Shown here: positions 46,327-57,315 of the stretch, piece by piece | Numbering within the stretch: position 1 is the first letter of the stretch | Layout: each line of letters starts with the position of its first letter | DNA from: Protea cynaroides | Taxonomy: Eukaryota > Streptophyta > Magnoliopsida > Proteales > Proteaceae | Length of the DNA stretch: 64,000 nucleotides | NCBI GenBank assembly: GCA_028583415.1 | Contig: CM053273.1 | Location: 91,610,676 to 91,674,675, forward strand | Reading direction: 5' to 3' | Translations under genes and position numbers: made by a program | The notes under the pieces: model-generated | The model's database searches: none | What the model was told of the DNA's origin: nothing | What the model saw: the letters and a program-made list of their open reading frames with translations, nothing else

Positions 46327-49300
46327 ATGGCAGCAGTAGTCGGAACGTCTTCCATCCTTCACTCCAAAGTACATTTGTTTTGGTCCCCGAATAAAAACTC
46401 TGTAAACTTTACAAGCCGGCATGGCCGCTCAGGTGAAAAATTGCTCCTGTTTTCTTCATTCAACCCCAACGCGTTTTGCAAGTTTATGTTTAAAGATAGG
46501 AGGAGAGTTCCGAGAAACACCGTCACCGTGGTTTGCACAAGGCCAGAATCCGAAATGGATTCTCAAGTTGAGTCCGTCGGCACTGGACTCGACGTCGAAT
46601 GCGTCGTCTCTACTCCTCCGGAATCCTCCTTTGAGACCGACACTTTGTTGCAGCCGAAGAACTCAGCGTTGCCCTTTAAAGATGCAAAGATTTCCTATCC
46701 GGGTTTTGCTCGAGACGTCTTGGATTGGGCTTTATTGATTTCTCCCTTCTTCTTTTGGGGAACGGCTATGGTCGCCATGAAAGAGGTCTTGCCCAAGGCC
46801 GGACCCTTCTTCGTGTCCTCGTTCCGACTTATTCCGGCAGGGATGATTTTGATCGCTTTCGCAGGCTTGACTGGGAGGAGGCAGCCTTCTGGGGTCACCG
46901 CGTGGGCTTCCATCCTTCTCTTTGGATTTGTCGATGCTGCTTGTTTTCAGGTGGGCTTTGCAGAAAGAATTGTCTCTGCAACTGAAAACTTTTGAAAAAT
47001 AAAAATCATGTAAGCTTGAGCATGTTTTCCCTAACCTGCTGTGTTTGGCCCTCTTTTCCCCACTTGGGTTTTTCTTAGTTTATTTTTCTTCCTTTGTACA
47101 ACTCATCTAGCACTTCTGTTTCTTCTTTTTAAATATTTGGACAGGGTTTCCTTGCCGAAGGTTTGCAGAAGACTTCAGCTGGTTTGGGTAGTGTAAGTTC
47201 CAAATCCCATTGTTAGTTGCTGTTTATTTTCGTCGATTCTATCTTTTGATTTCGTTGTTTTTAATTTTGAAATTGATGCTACTGCTTTTTGTATGCTATC
47301 TGAGTTGAGATTTCATGGAGTCATTTTGGATGTCTAAATTCTAAAATTGAACTCTTTTTGGTTTTTCAGTTGCTATATTTACTTCAGTAGGCTTTTCGTG
47401 ATTATGAACGCTATACATTTGATTTTTTTGAAAATTTTAATTGGTAATGCAGGTGATAATTGATTCACAGCCTTTGACAGTAGCTGTACTTGCTGCCTTG
47501 TTATTTGGTGAATCCATAGGGTTCGTTGGAGCTGCCGGTCTTGTGTTTGGTGTTATAGGTCTTCTGCTTCTGGAGGTAATTCTTTTTCCCTGGTAAGACA
47601 CAAATTTTATTTTATTTTTATTTATTTTCAGATTTTTTTTTACGCTTTAAGCAATTTGCTCCTTACATTCCCCCCCCTTTCCGGATCCACATCCTCTCCC
47701 GCTTGAGATTTGGCAGGAAAGTTGGAGGCCTGGATGGATGGCCGACACCTGGCTCTTGGGTGAATCCGAGCCCTCCATCCTAGCTGACACCCCTGTTGGC
47801 TCAGCTTGTCGGCTCGGATTCACCCGAGAGCTAGGTGTTGACCATTTATCCTGGTCGCCAACTCTCCTACCAAATCTCAGGCGGGAGAGGATTTCTATAC
47901 CCCCCTCCCCCCTTTCTTTTTTTTTTTTTTTTTTTTCCTTTGCTCATTGATTTATCAGCTTGACAATAGCTTTTAGAAATTTGCTCCTTACATTTTTCCA
48001 ACTCCCCCCCCCCACCTTCCTTTTTTTTTTTTTTTTCTCTTTTTCCTTTGCTCATTGATTTATCAGCTTGACAATATAAAGTATTTATAATTGTTACAAC
48101 AGGATGAATCATATGTTTTTGGAAAAAAATTAACCTCAGTTTTACTTGAGAGACATTAAGAGGCTATTAACATTTTTCTTCCAGAAGGGTACACAATTAG
48201 AATTGGGGGGACTTGGTGGGAATAAAAGCTCATCTATGAAAAGTTCTTCAAGAAATGAAGAACAGTGTTTGTTTTATTTGAAGGTTATAGCAGGTTTCTT
48301 CTTTGTTGGGAGTGGGGACGAAATAAAATTTGAAGGACCTTTTGTGGTTAAAAGCCCGTCTGAAAAGTTCTCTATGTGATGTAGACAACTTACTTGTTTT
48401 CTTTGGATTCACATGGTCATGCCTCAGTATTTTTTTTAATGGATTAAACAGGTAAATGGTGTTGTTTCTTTTGCAGATCCCCGCACTTTCTTTTGAGGAG
48501 AGTAATACATTGTGGGGGAGTGGGGAGTGGTGGATGCTTCTTGCAGCTCAAAGCATGGCAGTGGGCACTGTTATGGTCCGTTGGGTATCCAAGTATTCTG
48601 ACATTGTCATGGCAACCGGATGGGTAGGTCGTCTTTTATTTTAGTAACCTGGATAATGTATTTTTCTCCACAATCATGTAGTGTTTCTCTTCGCAGCACA
48701 TGGTTATTGGCGGGATACCTCTTGTGGTGCTTTCGGTACTTAATGATGAGCCTGCTATCAATGGGAATCTTAAGGAGCTTATGTCAAGTGATCTTTTGGC
48801 ACTTGTCTATACCTCAATCTTTGGAAGTGCGGTCAGCTATGGTGTATTTTTCTACAATGCAACAAGAGGTCTTCTTCACTTTCTTTTTCTTTGGTTGTGA
48901 TCTTCATCTCATATCTAACTGCAGTAGAATCATGTATTTGGTTGGCCTTCTCTGGTGTTCTGTCATTGGTTGTCAAACTGAGTTGATAACACAGTTGAAG
49001 ATTAATACTAGTTTTCTTCTCCTATATTAATTTTTTGAGGGATACATCTTATGCTTGCATAAAATTACATAATATGCCTTCAGTTCCAGAATTTCCAAAG
49101 CTTACATTCTGAGAAAGATTATCTACTGGTGATGCATTTGCAGGTAGCTTGACAAAACTGAGCTCCCTCACCTTTCTAACTCCAATGTTTGCTTCAACTT
49201 TTGGGTAAGATTATCAAAACCTGGAAAAAAAAGGAAAGAAATCTAGCAAAGAAGGCAGGATTACTGTGTTTTTTACTGCTTTACTTTAAATGTTGTGTTT

Positions 49301-49419
49301 TATCCCCCAGGTATTTGTACCTTGGTGAGACATTCTCACCTATGCAACTCGTCGGGGCTTTGGTGACCGTGGTTGCTATTTACATGGTTAATTATCGGAG
49401 TGAAAGCAATGAAGCATGA
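46327..49419 (+). CDS. EamA/DMT-family (WAT1-related) transporter, plastid-targeted (At3g02690-like)
   Basis: A multi-pass membrane transporter of the drug/metabolite superfamily; the substrate is not known. Seven exons, 46327-46950, 47145-47192, 47453-47575, 48477-48623, 48697-48868, 49144-49204 and 49311-49419 (TGA), encode 427 residues with consistent phases. Residues 1 to about 120 are Ser/Arg-rich and polar and fit a plastid transit peptide plus linker. Two EamA repeats follow: WALLISPFFFWGTAMVAMKEVLP begins the first, and the second begins at WWMLLAAQSMAVGTVMVRW and ends with YLYLGETFSPMQLVGALV. About ten membrane helices are expected. The ATG was chosen because it opens the transit peptide. 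Intron 3 (0.9 kb) holds a tandem duplication with a MITE inserted in one copy. Confidence 0.93.
47653..48076. repeat. Tandem duplication in transporter intron 3, first copy split by a MITE
   Basis: The unit runs from AATTTGCTCCTTACATT through a C-rich and T-rich tract to TTTATCAGCTTGACAATA. The second copy (about 47978-48076) is about 100 bp. The first (47653 to about 47968) is the same sequence with the 218-bp foldback element inside its C/T tract. Confidence 0.85.
47682..47899. mobile_element. Foldback MITE copy 3, Mutator-like
   Basis: This 218-bp palindrome begins CGGATCCACATCCTCTCCC and ends GAGGATTTCTATA. Its arms share TGAGATTTGG, AGTTGG, ACACCTGGCTCTTGGGTG and TCGGATTCACC in mirrored order. 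The ends match copy 1 almost exactly. The flanks are C-rich on both sides, so the expected 9-bp duplication is blurred (CCCCCCTTT against CCCCCCTCC). Confidence 0.75.
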
Positions 49420-50135
49420 GGTCAAGAACGGTTGCAGAAACTTTTCTTATTATATAATGAAGTTATCACTACGGCTGTCTTCATCTCTTGTCAAGACCGT
49501 GGTTGCAAGATTACCGTCTTTTTTTTTTTAGGGTGTCATAAAACATATGTAGCTTCAGAGGGTACCGAAGGAAAGAAAGAGTTGGAGAAGTTTGCTTAAC
49601 CATGTTAAATTGTATAGGCATGGATTTCGAGTGTGACTGCTGTATCTCGGCTTGAGGAGAAGTGGCACGATTCAGGCAGACGAAAGCTTTATTTATGGTT
49701 GATCTATAGTGGGGAGTGAACCACCTTTTACAGTGTGTAAGGTGCCAATTGTACCTGTAAGTAATTTATCATAATCATCCTCTGTCGGACCTTACCCCTT
49801 GGGTTGTACACTAACTACTTTAACATTACCATCATGAAGCCTCCTTACTTGTATGTTCCTCGTCATTTAGGCTTGCATGATGATAGTGATGATGATGTAT
49901 GGCCATCCTTTTGTTCACCTGCCACTTGAGTGTTTGCAAAATTGTCTCATCTGATATTTCTTTTTAACTAAAGGAAATCCACTAGAAACTAAACGACCTA
50001 CTTTCTGTCCATCTATCAAGAGAATAAAAACAAGATTCAGCACCTAATTGAGGGCGGTTCCTCTCTCTCTAGGCAAAAAAAAATTCATTTGTGAAAGAAT
50101 TGCCAAGTTGGCATGGTGATCAGGACGTTTTAGCT

Positions 50136-50171
<36 letters not shown>

Positions 50172-50209
50172 GCTGTGCTGTAGTTGAACTCACCAAGGTC
50201 TGCGCAACG
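49420..50209. other. 3' flank of the transporter gene
   Basis: Probable 3' UTR followed by non-coding DNA. A (CT)n run at about 50141-50168 precedes an LTR element. No gene seen. Confidence 0.6.
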
Positions 50210-50411
50210 TGTTAAAATAATTTTCTAAATAGTTTAGTTGTCTATTTGGTCATTGGAGATTTTCTTGTAATAATTGGTTACTATTTTCTCTATAAATACA
50301 AGACATAAGGAGAACGAGAGGAGAAACACATACATTCATTCTCTCTCCATTCTTCTCCATTCTTCTCCATTCTTCTCCATCTTCTCTTTCTTTCTTTTCT
50401 ATTTTGTTACA
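50210..50411 (+). repeat. 5' LTR of non-autonomous element copy 1
   Basis: 202 bp with TG...CA ends. It lacks an internal block of roughly 90 bp present in the 3' LTR and carries about three extra TTCTCCAT-type units near its end. Confidence 0.8.
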
Positions 50412-51718
50412 TGGTATCAGAACGAGTGTCGTTTTGAGAGTCTCGACTAAAGATTCTCATTCATGATCTGCAGCCACCATTCCTCCATATGCTGTTTCTG
50501 CCTTTTTTTTTTATATTAGCTATTTACCCTACTTGCTACTGCTATCGAGCTCTGCTGGTATTTCCAGATCTGTTGTGACTACGGCTGCCTTTGTAATCTG
50601 ATTCCCATCAAGTTGCTGTTCTTGTTCTACTACTGCTTCAGCCTTCGATCAAACCTGCAACTTACCCCTTCCTTTTCATTACCGCCATAACAAGACCTGT
50701 TATTGAATTTTTTTTCTTTTGGTTTCGATGGCTGGATGACTTGCTGCTACTCTCGATTTTTTTTACTGATGCGTGGTCAATGCTTGCTGCTGCTGTCGTC
50801 GATTTTTACTGATGCCTGGTCAATCACCAACTGTTGGTAACTGATTTCGATACCTGCTTCCCAGAAACTGCTAACTGGTTGTTTGGCTGTTACGAGGTGA
50901 TCAGTTCATCACTGGAGTGATCTGTTCTTAGCTGCTACCTATGAGAATCATGAGATATCGGGCTTGCGACTCTTCCCTGAAATTTCATGTCGTTTGGAGC
51001 TGTGTTGAAGTCGATTCTTCACAAAGAGTCAAATCTGGTTCTCTGTGTACCGCCAGAACCTGTTTGCAGAAAATTCTATTGCTTCAATGCTTGATTTTGC
51101 GACTGTTTATTGGTGGATTTACCGAGGTTTGGGTGTAAGGATATACCCCTTGAAGTTTCAGATCAAAGGGGGTTAAGTTGAGTGCTAGCTCTCTTTCGAA
51201 AGTGATCTGATCTTCCACCTCTGGTTTCACGACTTGAGGTGGTCTTCCACCTCTGGTTTCACGACTTGAGGTTGAAGACAACCTCTTTTATTAATTCTCA
51301 GTTTTACCCCCATTAAAACATTTAATTCTGTTTTGTCTTTATTTTAAACTTCATTCCAAATCTACCCTGGAACTTTAAATATAACTCTTACTCAGTCCTG
51401 AGGTCTTGTTTGTCCTCCCTTATTAGGTCGTTGAGAAGTTTCTTTTAATCACAAAATTACCATCCACTGGTTGAGTTTTTGAGATAATTACAGTTCTGCC
51501 ACAAGAGTCTGTTTGTTTCTTCCAAAGTTATTAAATTATGGTTATTTATCAATTCTACCACTGCATTCTTTGTATTATTTGTTCACATGGCATGCTCCAC
51601 GTGAAAGGAAGATTGGAGATTCTTATCTACTCAAGTTATCAGTCGAAGATTACTTATTTGCTCAAGTCATCAGTTGAAGATCGTTATTATTTTTGGTTCG
51701 TATCTACTCATGGAAGAG

Positions 51719-52098
51719 TGTTATGATCCCACATTGGATCATACCTACCAAGTATGGTTCTTAAGTCTTAGAGTTCTCTCACCTAATAGATTAGTTTTTT
51801 GGGTTGATTTTCCCTTGGGCTTGAGTTGTAACATTTGGTGCTTTCATTGAGAGGTTGATACTGAGGGATGAGCGACCTAGAGAAGAAGCGACATGGGGAA
51901 GGGCTACTTGGTGAAGCAGAGTGAAAGCCGTCTAAAGTGGGCAATCTACAGTGGGCCGACGTAGGCATCGACTTTGAAAATGAGGTGACAATGTTATTAT
52001 CCCACATTGGAATCCCATACTAGTCTATTAGGTGGGAGAACCCCAAGACTTAAGAACCATACTTAGTAAGTATGGCATTCCAATGTGGGATCATAACA
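51719..52098. mobile_element. 380-bp TRIM-like or foldback element nested in copy 1
   Basis: It begins TGTTATGATCCCACATTGG and ends with the exact reverse complement of that 19-mer. A 115-bp LTR-like block (51719-51833, TG...CA) is followed by TTTGGTGCTTTCATTGAGAG, which could be a primer site. The right part (51992-52098) begins like the LTR again but is itself a palindrome with 29-bp arms and two mismatches. Flanks AAGAG and AAGAA form a near-perfect 5-bp duplication. The sister element at 54718-57315 has the uninterrupted site. Confidence 0.7.
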
Positions 52099-52332
52099 AA
52101 GAAACTTTTTTCTATCCTTGCTCATGTTGCAAGCCTACTACTACCATGCTCATGTTGAAGCATGCTACTATCTTGCTCATGTTGGAGCTTACTACTACCA
52201 TGCTCATGTTGGAGCCTACTATTATTGCACGTTATGCAATCTCTACTTCTATTGCACATGATGCGGTCTCTACTGCTACTACTACTACTGCAAGCTCTCA
52301 CATTTTCCTGTGCTCCAGCTTGAGGGATGATG

Positions 52333-53679
52333 TGATGCGTGTCGAGCGCAATAAAAAATAATAAATTACTCTACCTACAATGAATAGTAATGATAAGTAA
52401 AGGTCGATCCACAGAGACTAGTTAATCAAATTGTCTACTTACCAAGAAAAGGGAGGTTTTCTTCTACAATTTAATTGACAATAAAATTAAGTAATAAAAA
52501 TTCAATGGAAGATGATGTTGATTCAAGGAAATTTACTCACGGCTGCAAATTGATCATTGACCTCATATATATATTATTCTCTATTCAAATATTTAACCAA
52601 GGATTATCAAAAAATCAGACAATCCTTACCTTCTCTAATTTTATTAATTTAAGCCTAGTACACAAATTAATACTTATCAATAAATCAATTGGTATTAAGC
52701 AATCCTCATGAATTTACTGATAGCATTACACTCTCGGAGGGAGTTAAAGATGAACAACAATCCAACAAGCGTTGGATTATTTAATTCATTCTATGTTTTC
52801 TTTAAGCAAGTAACAAAAACTTGGATCATAATTGTTATGCTCAATTACTTCTTTTCCTGAACACCATAATAATTACGGATTATGGATTCAGGTTAGCTAT
52901 AAACCACACAACTCACTCAATTAATAGGTCTCTTAATAAACTGAATCATACAGTCATTAACTTGAAAATCAAGAAACACAGATATTTGAATAGAAGAATA
53001 ATTAAAATTAAGAACAAAGTCTCACAATTTTACTAACCGGATTGAATTTTTCTTGAATCGACTAAAGAACTTAGCCAGATATGATAGAAAAGAAAGACGA
53101 AAAAAATAAAACTATCTTCTCAATAATTTTTGGATGCCCTATTATGTAACCTTTACATTGTTTAAATAGTCAGAGTAGAGAAGACTAAAACTGGTATGTC
53201 TACAATTGACAACCTTATTACATGGAAATAAAGATTAGACAAAATCTTTTTGCTTAGATTAGATAGAGAATCACTTCATTATTAACCAAATTCCACCCCT
53301 AGACCTGACAATCTTTGTAATATTCCATAGAGGTATATATTCTCCTCAAGATTTCTGACAATCAATCAAATCCTTCCAATAGTAAACCTTCTATGAGTGG
53401 TAATCTTCCTTTTCTGGTTTGAATTCAAATAAGCTTTTCAGATCAGATTTTTGGATCATGTTTGATTTCTAGAATTCTTTCCACATTAAAAACTTGCATG
53501 AAATTCAGAAGATCATTATTGAAAATATCAGAATTTTTTTATTTTAAATATAAATTACCAATACTTTCCACCAATGTCTTATATATAAGGAATCATCACA
53601 AATGAGTACCATAAGACATATAATATGTTAAATAAACTAAATATAAGAAAAATAAATATATAAAATTATGAATCCATCA
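52333..53679. mobile_element. Probable 1347-bp solo LTR nested at the 3' LTR border of copy 1
   Basis: The segment begins TGATGCGTGTCG and ends AATCCATCA, giving 5-base inverted termini TGATG...CATCA. Flanks are TGATG (52328-52332) and AGATG (53680-53684), a 5-bp duplication with one mismatch. Just left is the copy 1 polypurine-like stretch (GCTTGAGGGATGA) and just right is its 3' LTR, which are adjacent in the sister element. The interior is AT-rich and non-coding. Confidence 0.6.
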
Positions 53680-53682
53680 AGA

Positions 53683-53952
53683 TGTTAAGATAATTTTCTA
53701 AATAGTTTAGTTGTTTAGTTGGTCATTGGAAAAGCCTAAGTCTTGTTGACTAAGCTATATTTTCTTTCTTAAGTAAATTTATCTCTTTCCTAAGTTACTT
53801 TATTTCTTTCTTATTTCGTCTCTTCTACTTTGAGAATTTTTTGCAATAGTTGGTTACTATTTTCTCTATAAATACAATGACATAAGGAGATGAGAAACAC
53901 ACACATTGATTCTCTCTCCCTCTTCTCTTTCTTTCTTTTCTATTTTGTTACA
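53683..53952 (+). repeat. 3' LTR of non-autonomous element copy 1
   Basis: 270 bp with TG...CA ends. It resembles the two LTRs of copy 2 in reverse orientation along its whole length, including CTAAGTTA and TTGGTTACTATTTTCTC. Confidence 0.85.
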
Positions 53953-54293
53953 CAACAGATGATCAATGACTCTCATTAATGGTAGTAGTAGTGGACTTGT
54001 GATGCGGAGCTATCAGGCTTATATCTGACTATTCGGCTATGTTACCTACTGATTTCTCGCGGACTGTAGTAGACATCCAATTTCTTTCCAGTTTTGTTTT
54101 CAGTTTGTTCTTTTGAACACATTCCAAGGAGGACAGTAATACTGTTGCTGATTCCCTTGTGGGGAAGGTCCTCTCTGTAACTCTATTCCTTGGCTCATTA
54201 CTTGTGTAGTGTTGATGTTTCGGTTTGTACATGTTCTTATCAGCAATCAATTGGTCTTGATTACCCCCCCAAAAAAAAAAAAAAAAAAAAAAA
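53953..54293 (+). mobile_element. 5'-truncated LINE 3' end with poly(A)
   Basis: Degenerate RNase H-like coding sequence is split over frames: VVDIQFLSSF, then CSFEHIPR, then KEDSNTVADSLVGK. A short 3' UTR follows, then C7 and about 26 A residues (about 54265-54293). It lies between two LTR elements of one family. The left limit is uncertain. Confidence 0.55.
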
Positions 54294-54717
54294 GGAAAGT
54301 TGTAGAGCTTTTGCTTTGGAGTCCATTTCATTTCCGGCTTTTAGTAAGCAAGTTAGTGGTAATGCCATGATCCCATTCCCATGCCACTTGAGAGAGTAGT
54401 CCATCTTATTGCCACCAACTCAGGCAACCGTGTATGGGAGGGAGGATCTACACGCACTGGTGTATTTATTTCTGAAGATTTCAATAAAAATTGAAATCTT
54501 TTCAATTTCATTAGTGCTCATGCGGTCTCTGTTTGCGTGACTGCGTCTAAACTCCATTAATTTGAAACAAGTTCAACACAAATGATGCCTCTTCTTCCAA
54601 CTTTATCCACTGCTAGCTCTCCAGCAGAGCAAAGCCACATTTGTATATGGATTTAAGTCTGCTATGGCCCGTCACCTCCAGTGATAATCACACAGACTCG
54701 ATTTTCCCCATCCACTA
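54294..54717. other. Spacer between the LINE relic and LTR element copy 2
   Basis: I recognise no gene or transposon end here. The sequence is of mixed composition, with a short inverted motif (TTTCAATAAAAATTGAAA) near 54478. Confidence 0.5.
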
Positions 54718-54998
54718 TGTAACAAATAGAAAAGAAAGAAAGGGATGATGGAGAGAATGGAGAATAGATGTGTATGTGTGTTCTCCTCTCTTTATGTCCT
54801 TGTATTTATAGAGAAAATAGTAGCCAACTATTATAAGAAAGTCTCTCAAATTAAAAAAGACAAAATAAGAAAGAAATTAACTAACTTAGAGAATGAGATA
54901 AACTAACTTAGGAAAGAAAAGATTGCTTAGTCAACAAGACTAAGACTTATTCCAATTACCAATTAGACAACTAGACTATTTAGGAAACTATCTTAACA
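54718..54998 (-). repeat. 3' LTR of non-autonomous element copy 2
   Basis: On the minus strand it reads TGTTAAGATAGTTTCC through to TTTGTTACA. It pairs with 57034-57315. Confidence 0.88.
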
Positions 54999-57033
54999 TC
55001 CTCTCTTAAGCTGGAGCATGAGGGAATGTAAGAGCTTCAGTTTGGAACAATGTAACAGTGGCAGCAACAATAGTAGCAGTAGTAGTAGCAGCACAGTATA
55101 GGTCAATGTGAACCAAATAGCAATAGCAGCATAAGTTTCACCTTGAACCCGTATCAACGGAAGCAGCAGTAGCAGTTTTAGAAGCAGCAGTAATAGTTGG
55201 ACACTCCTTTTAAATTGTTGAAGGTAATTTGCACATAAGAATCTATATATTCTGCCATTAAAAATTTCAATCAGTAGTGTCGAGACCAGTAGCAGCAATT
55301 CTGATCTCAATTAATACTTTCAATTAATAAAGAATCAGTAATAATGGTAGCTCCAACATGGACAAAAGTAGTAAGTTGCATCACGTGCAATAAGTAGGTA
55401 GATGTTGCATCACGTGCTACTGTAGTAGGTTACATCATGTGCAACTTTAGTAGGCAATAGTAGTATGCTCCCAACACGAGCATGGTAGTAGTAGGTAAGC
55501 TTCTAACATGAGCAAGAATAAAGAAAAGTGTCTCTTCCATGAGTAGATACGAACCAATAAATAATAATAATTTTGAATTGATGATTCGAGCAGATAAGTA
55601 ATTTCCAATCTCCCCCTCATGTGGAGCATATCATGTGAACAAATAATCAGAGTATGCAAGTAAAAATAATCCATCATCATATGTAGTAGTAGTAAGCAGC
55701 ATCTCGAAGGATGCACAACACAACAATCTCATACGCAAGAGCAGTTGCAATTAGTATTCAAATTTGAAGTCGATCAGACAATTGGATCCAAAGTTATGAG
55801 GTATTCAGTTTTGTTTGGGACATCTTGGAAAAGCAAACAGACCCTTAAAGGGAAATTCATAAAACAAGATGAAATATGGGGCTAAACAAACAGGCCTTAA
55901 GCAAAGATAAAGTAAAAGAGTTAAACAAACAGGCCCTTAAGATTAAATTGAAAACAAAATAGTAACTTGAGAGTAAATATGGGAAGAAACTTATGATGGA
56001 GGACTAATTAAAAGAATTTTCTGCAATTGCAATACTCTTGCTTTCTTCAAGCTCTCGACAGAACAGGGTAGGCGGTAAACAGATTTGGTTCATAGAGAAG
56101 AACTCTGCCGATAGGTCACAGATTGACCTGAAATTTTAGGAGCAGAATCAGAATTCATTATGCTCTTGAATCTGACCAACAAGAGTTCAATACAACCAGC
56201 AAGAATAAGTAACAAATTCTCTGAAACCAGGGAGGACGATGGTAATAGGTGCAGGTCTGATTTCAAGGAGTTTTCTCACAATCTATGCAGAGTCTAGGGC
56301 TAATGCTTTGCAGGTAGGGTCACCCTTAGGGTTTGAACCAGCGCTCAAAGAGTCACGAGAAAAGGAGGAGAAGTGAGAGAGATCCAAGGATCTCAGCTGG
56401 GCTGGGATTGCCGCCTAGAACAAGGGAAAGTAGAAAATAGAGAAGGAGAAGATTAGAAGAACAAGAGGAACGAGAGAAGAAAGGAGAAGGAACAGATCAC
56501 AGGAAAGTCCAGGCAGTGATGATTAGAGAGAGAAAAAAAAAATCTGCGACTCAAGTTCGGCGGTAAGCAGATCTGTTTCCGCCAACAAAACTCAACAACG
56601 AGAATCCCTACAACAATAGCAACAGTCGAACCAGAAACATCAGATTCTACAGATCGACACGATCACAGCAATAGTCGAACCACATACCATGTTGCAGAAC
56701 TTCAAACCACTCTCCATTAACAAATAGCAGCAACAATACCCCACGCAGATCAAAGTAGGGAGAACAAAATCAACAACAAATCAGTTTCAGCATCAAGGAT
56801 GAGTAAAATTGAGGTGAGAACATTAGCAAATAATCAGCATATAAATAGTAGCAGCAGCAGATTCACAATAAGTCAGATCAAACTCTGACGAAGTAACGAT
56901 TAGTAGTAGTAGATCAAAGGCAGAAGGTAGTAGAACTTAAAAAAGAAACTACTAACAAGATGCAACGACAGCAGTGGTGGCTGCACACCAGAAACCTTAC
57001 ACGACTCTCAAAATGGCTTCTGCTCTGATACCA

Positions 57034-57315
57034 TATAACAAAATAGAAAAGAAAGAAAGGGATGATGGAGAGAATGAAGAATAGATGTGTATGTGTGTTC
57101 TCCTCTCCTTATGTCCTTGTATTTATAGATAAAATAGTAGCCAACTATTACAAGAAAGTATCTCAAATTAGAAGAGACAAAATAAGAAAGAAATAAACTA
57201 ACTTAGAGAATGAGATAAACTAACTTAGGAAATAAAAGATTGCTTAGTCAACAAGATTAAGACTTATTCCAATTACCAATTAGACAGCTAGACTATTTAG
57301 GAAACTATCTTAACA
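57034..57315 (-). repeat. 5' LTR of non-autonomous element copy 2
   Basis: It pairs with 54718-54998. Its inner terminus has mutated from TGTAACA to TATAACA on the + strand, and the primer-binding site starts directly beside it. Confidence 0.88.

Larger units (their letters stand above)
50210..53952 (+). mobile_element. Non-autonomous LTR retrotransposon, copy 1, with two nested insertions
   Basis: The left LTR is 50210-50411 (202 bp) and the right LTR is 53683-53952 (270 bp). Both start TGTTAA and end TTTGTTACA; the left one has an internal deletion and a small TTCTCCAT expansion. TGGTATCAGAACGAG (from 50412) is a tRNA-Met primer site. Flanks are CAACG (left) and CAACA (right), an imperfect 5-bp duplication. 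No gag-pol frame exists. The interior aligns in pieces with the element at 54718-57315, which defines the family. Insertions at 51719-52098 and 52333-53679 interrupt it. Confidence 0.8.
54718..57315 (-). mobile_element. Non-autonomous LTR retrotransposon, copy 2
   Basis: The LTRs are 54718-54998 and 57034-57315, about 281 bp each and clearly similar with scattered differences. On the minus strand the 5' LTR (57034-57315) is followed by TGGTATCAGAGCAGAAGCC, a tRNA-Met primer site. AAGAGAGGA precedes the 3' LTR as polypurine tract. Target duplications are CACTA and CACCA. The 2.0 kb interior has no gag-pol but many CTACTACT and TTGCTGCTA triplet runs. This is a LARD-like or large TRIM element that must use proteins supplied in trans. 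Confidence 0.85.

Noticed and set aside
50937..51281. Short open frames between the LTRs of element copy 1
   Set aside because: None contains gag, protease or polymerase motifs, and the frames are not conserved in the sister element.
55010..55310. Leucine-rich open frame in LTR element copy 2
   Set aside because: It arises from CTA/CTG triplet runs (poly-Leu) in the element interior and matches no gag domain.
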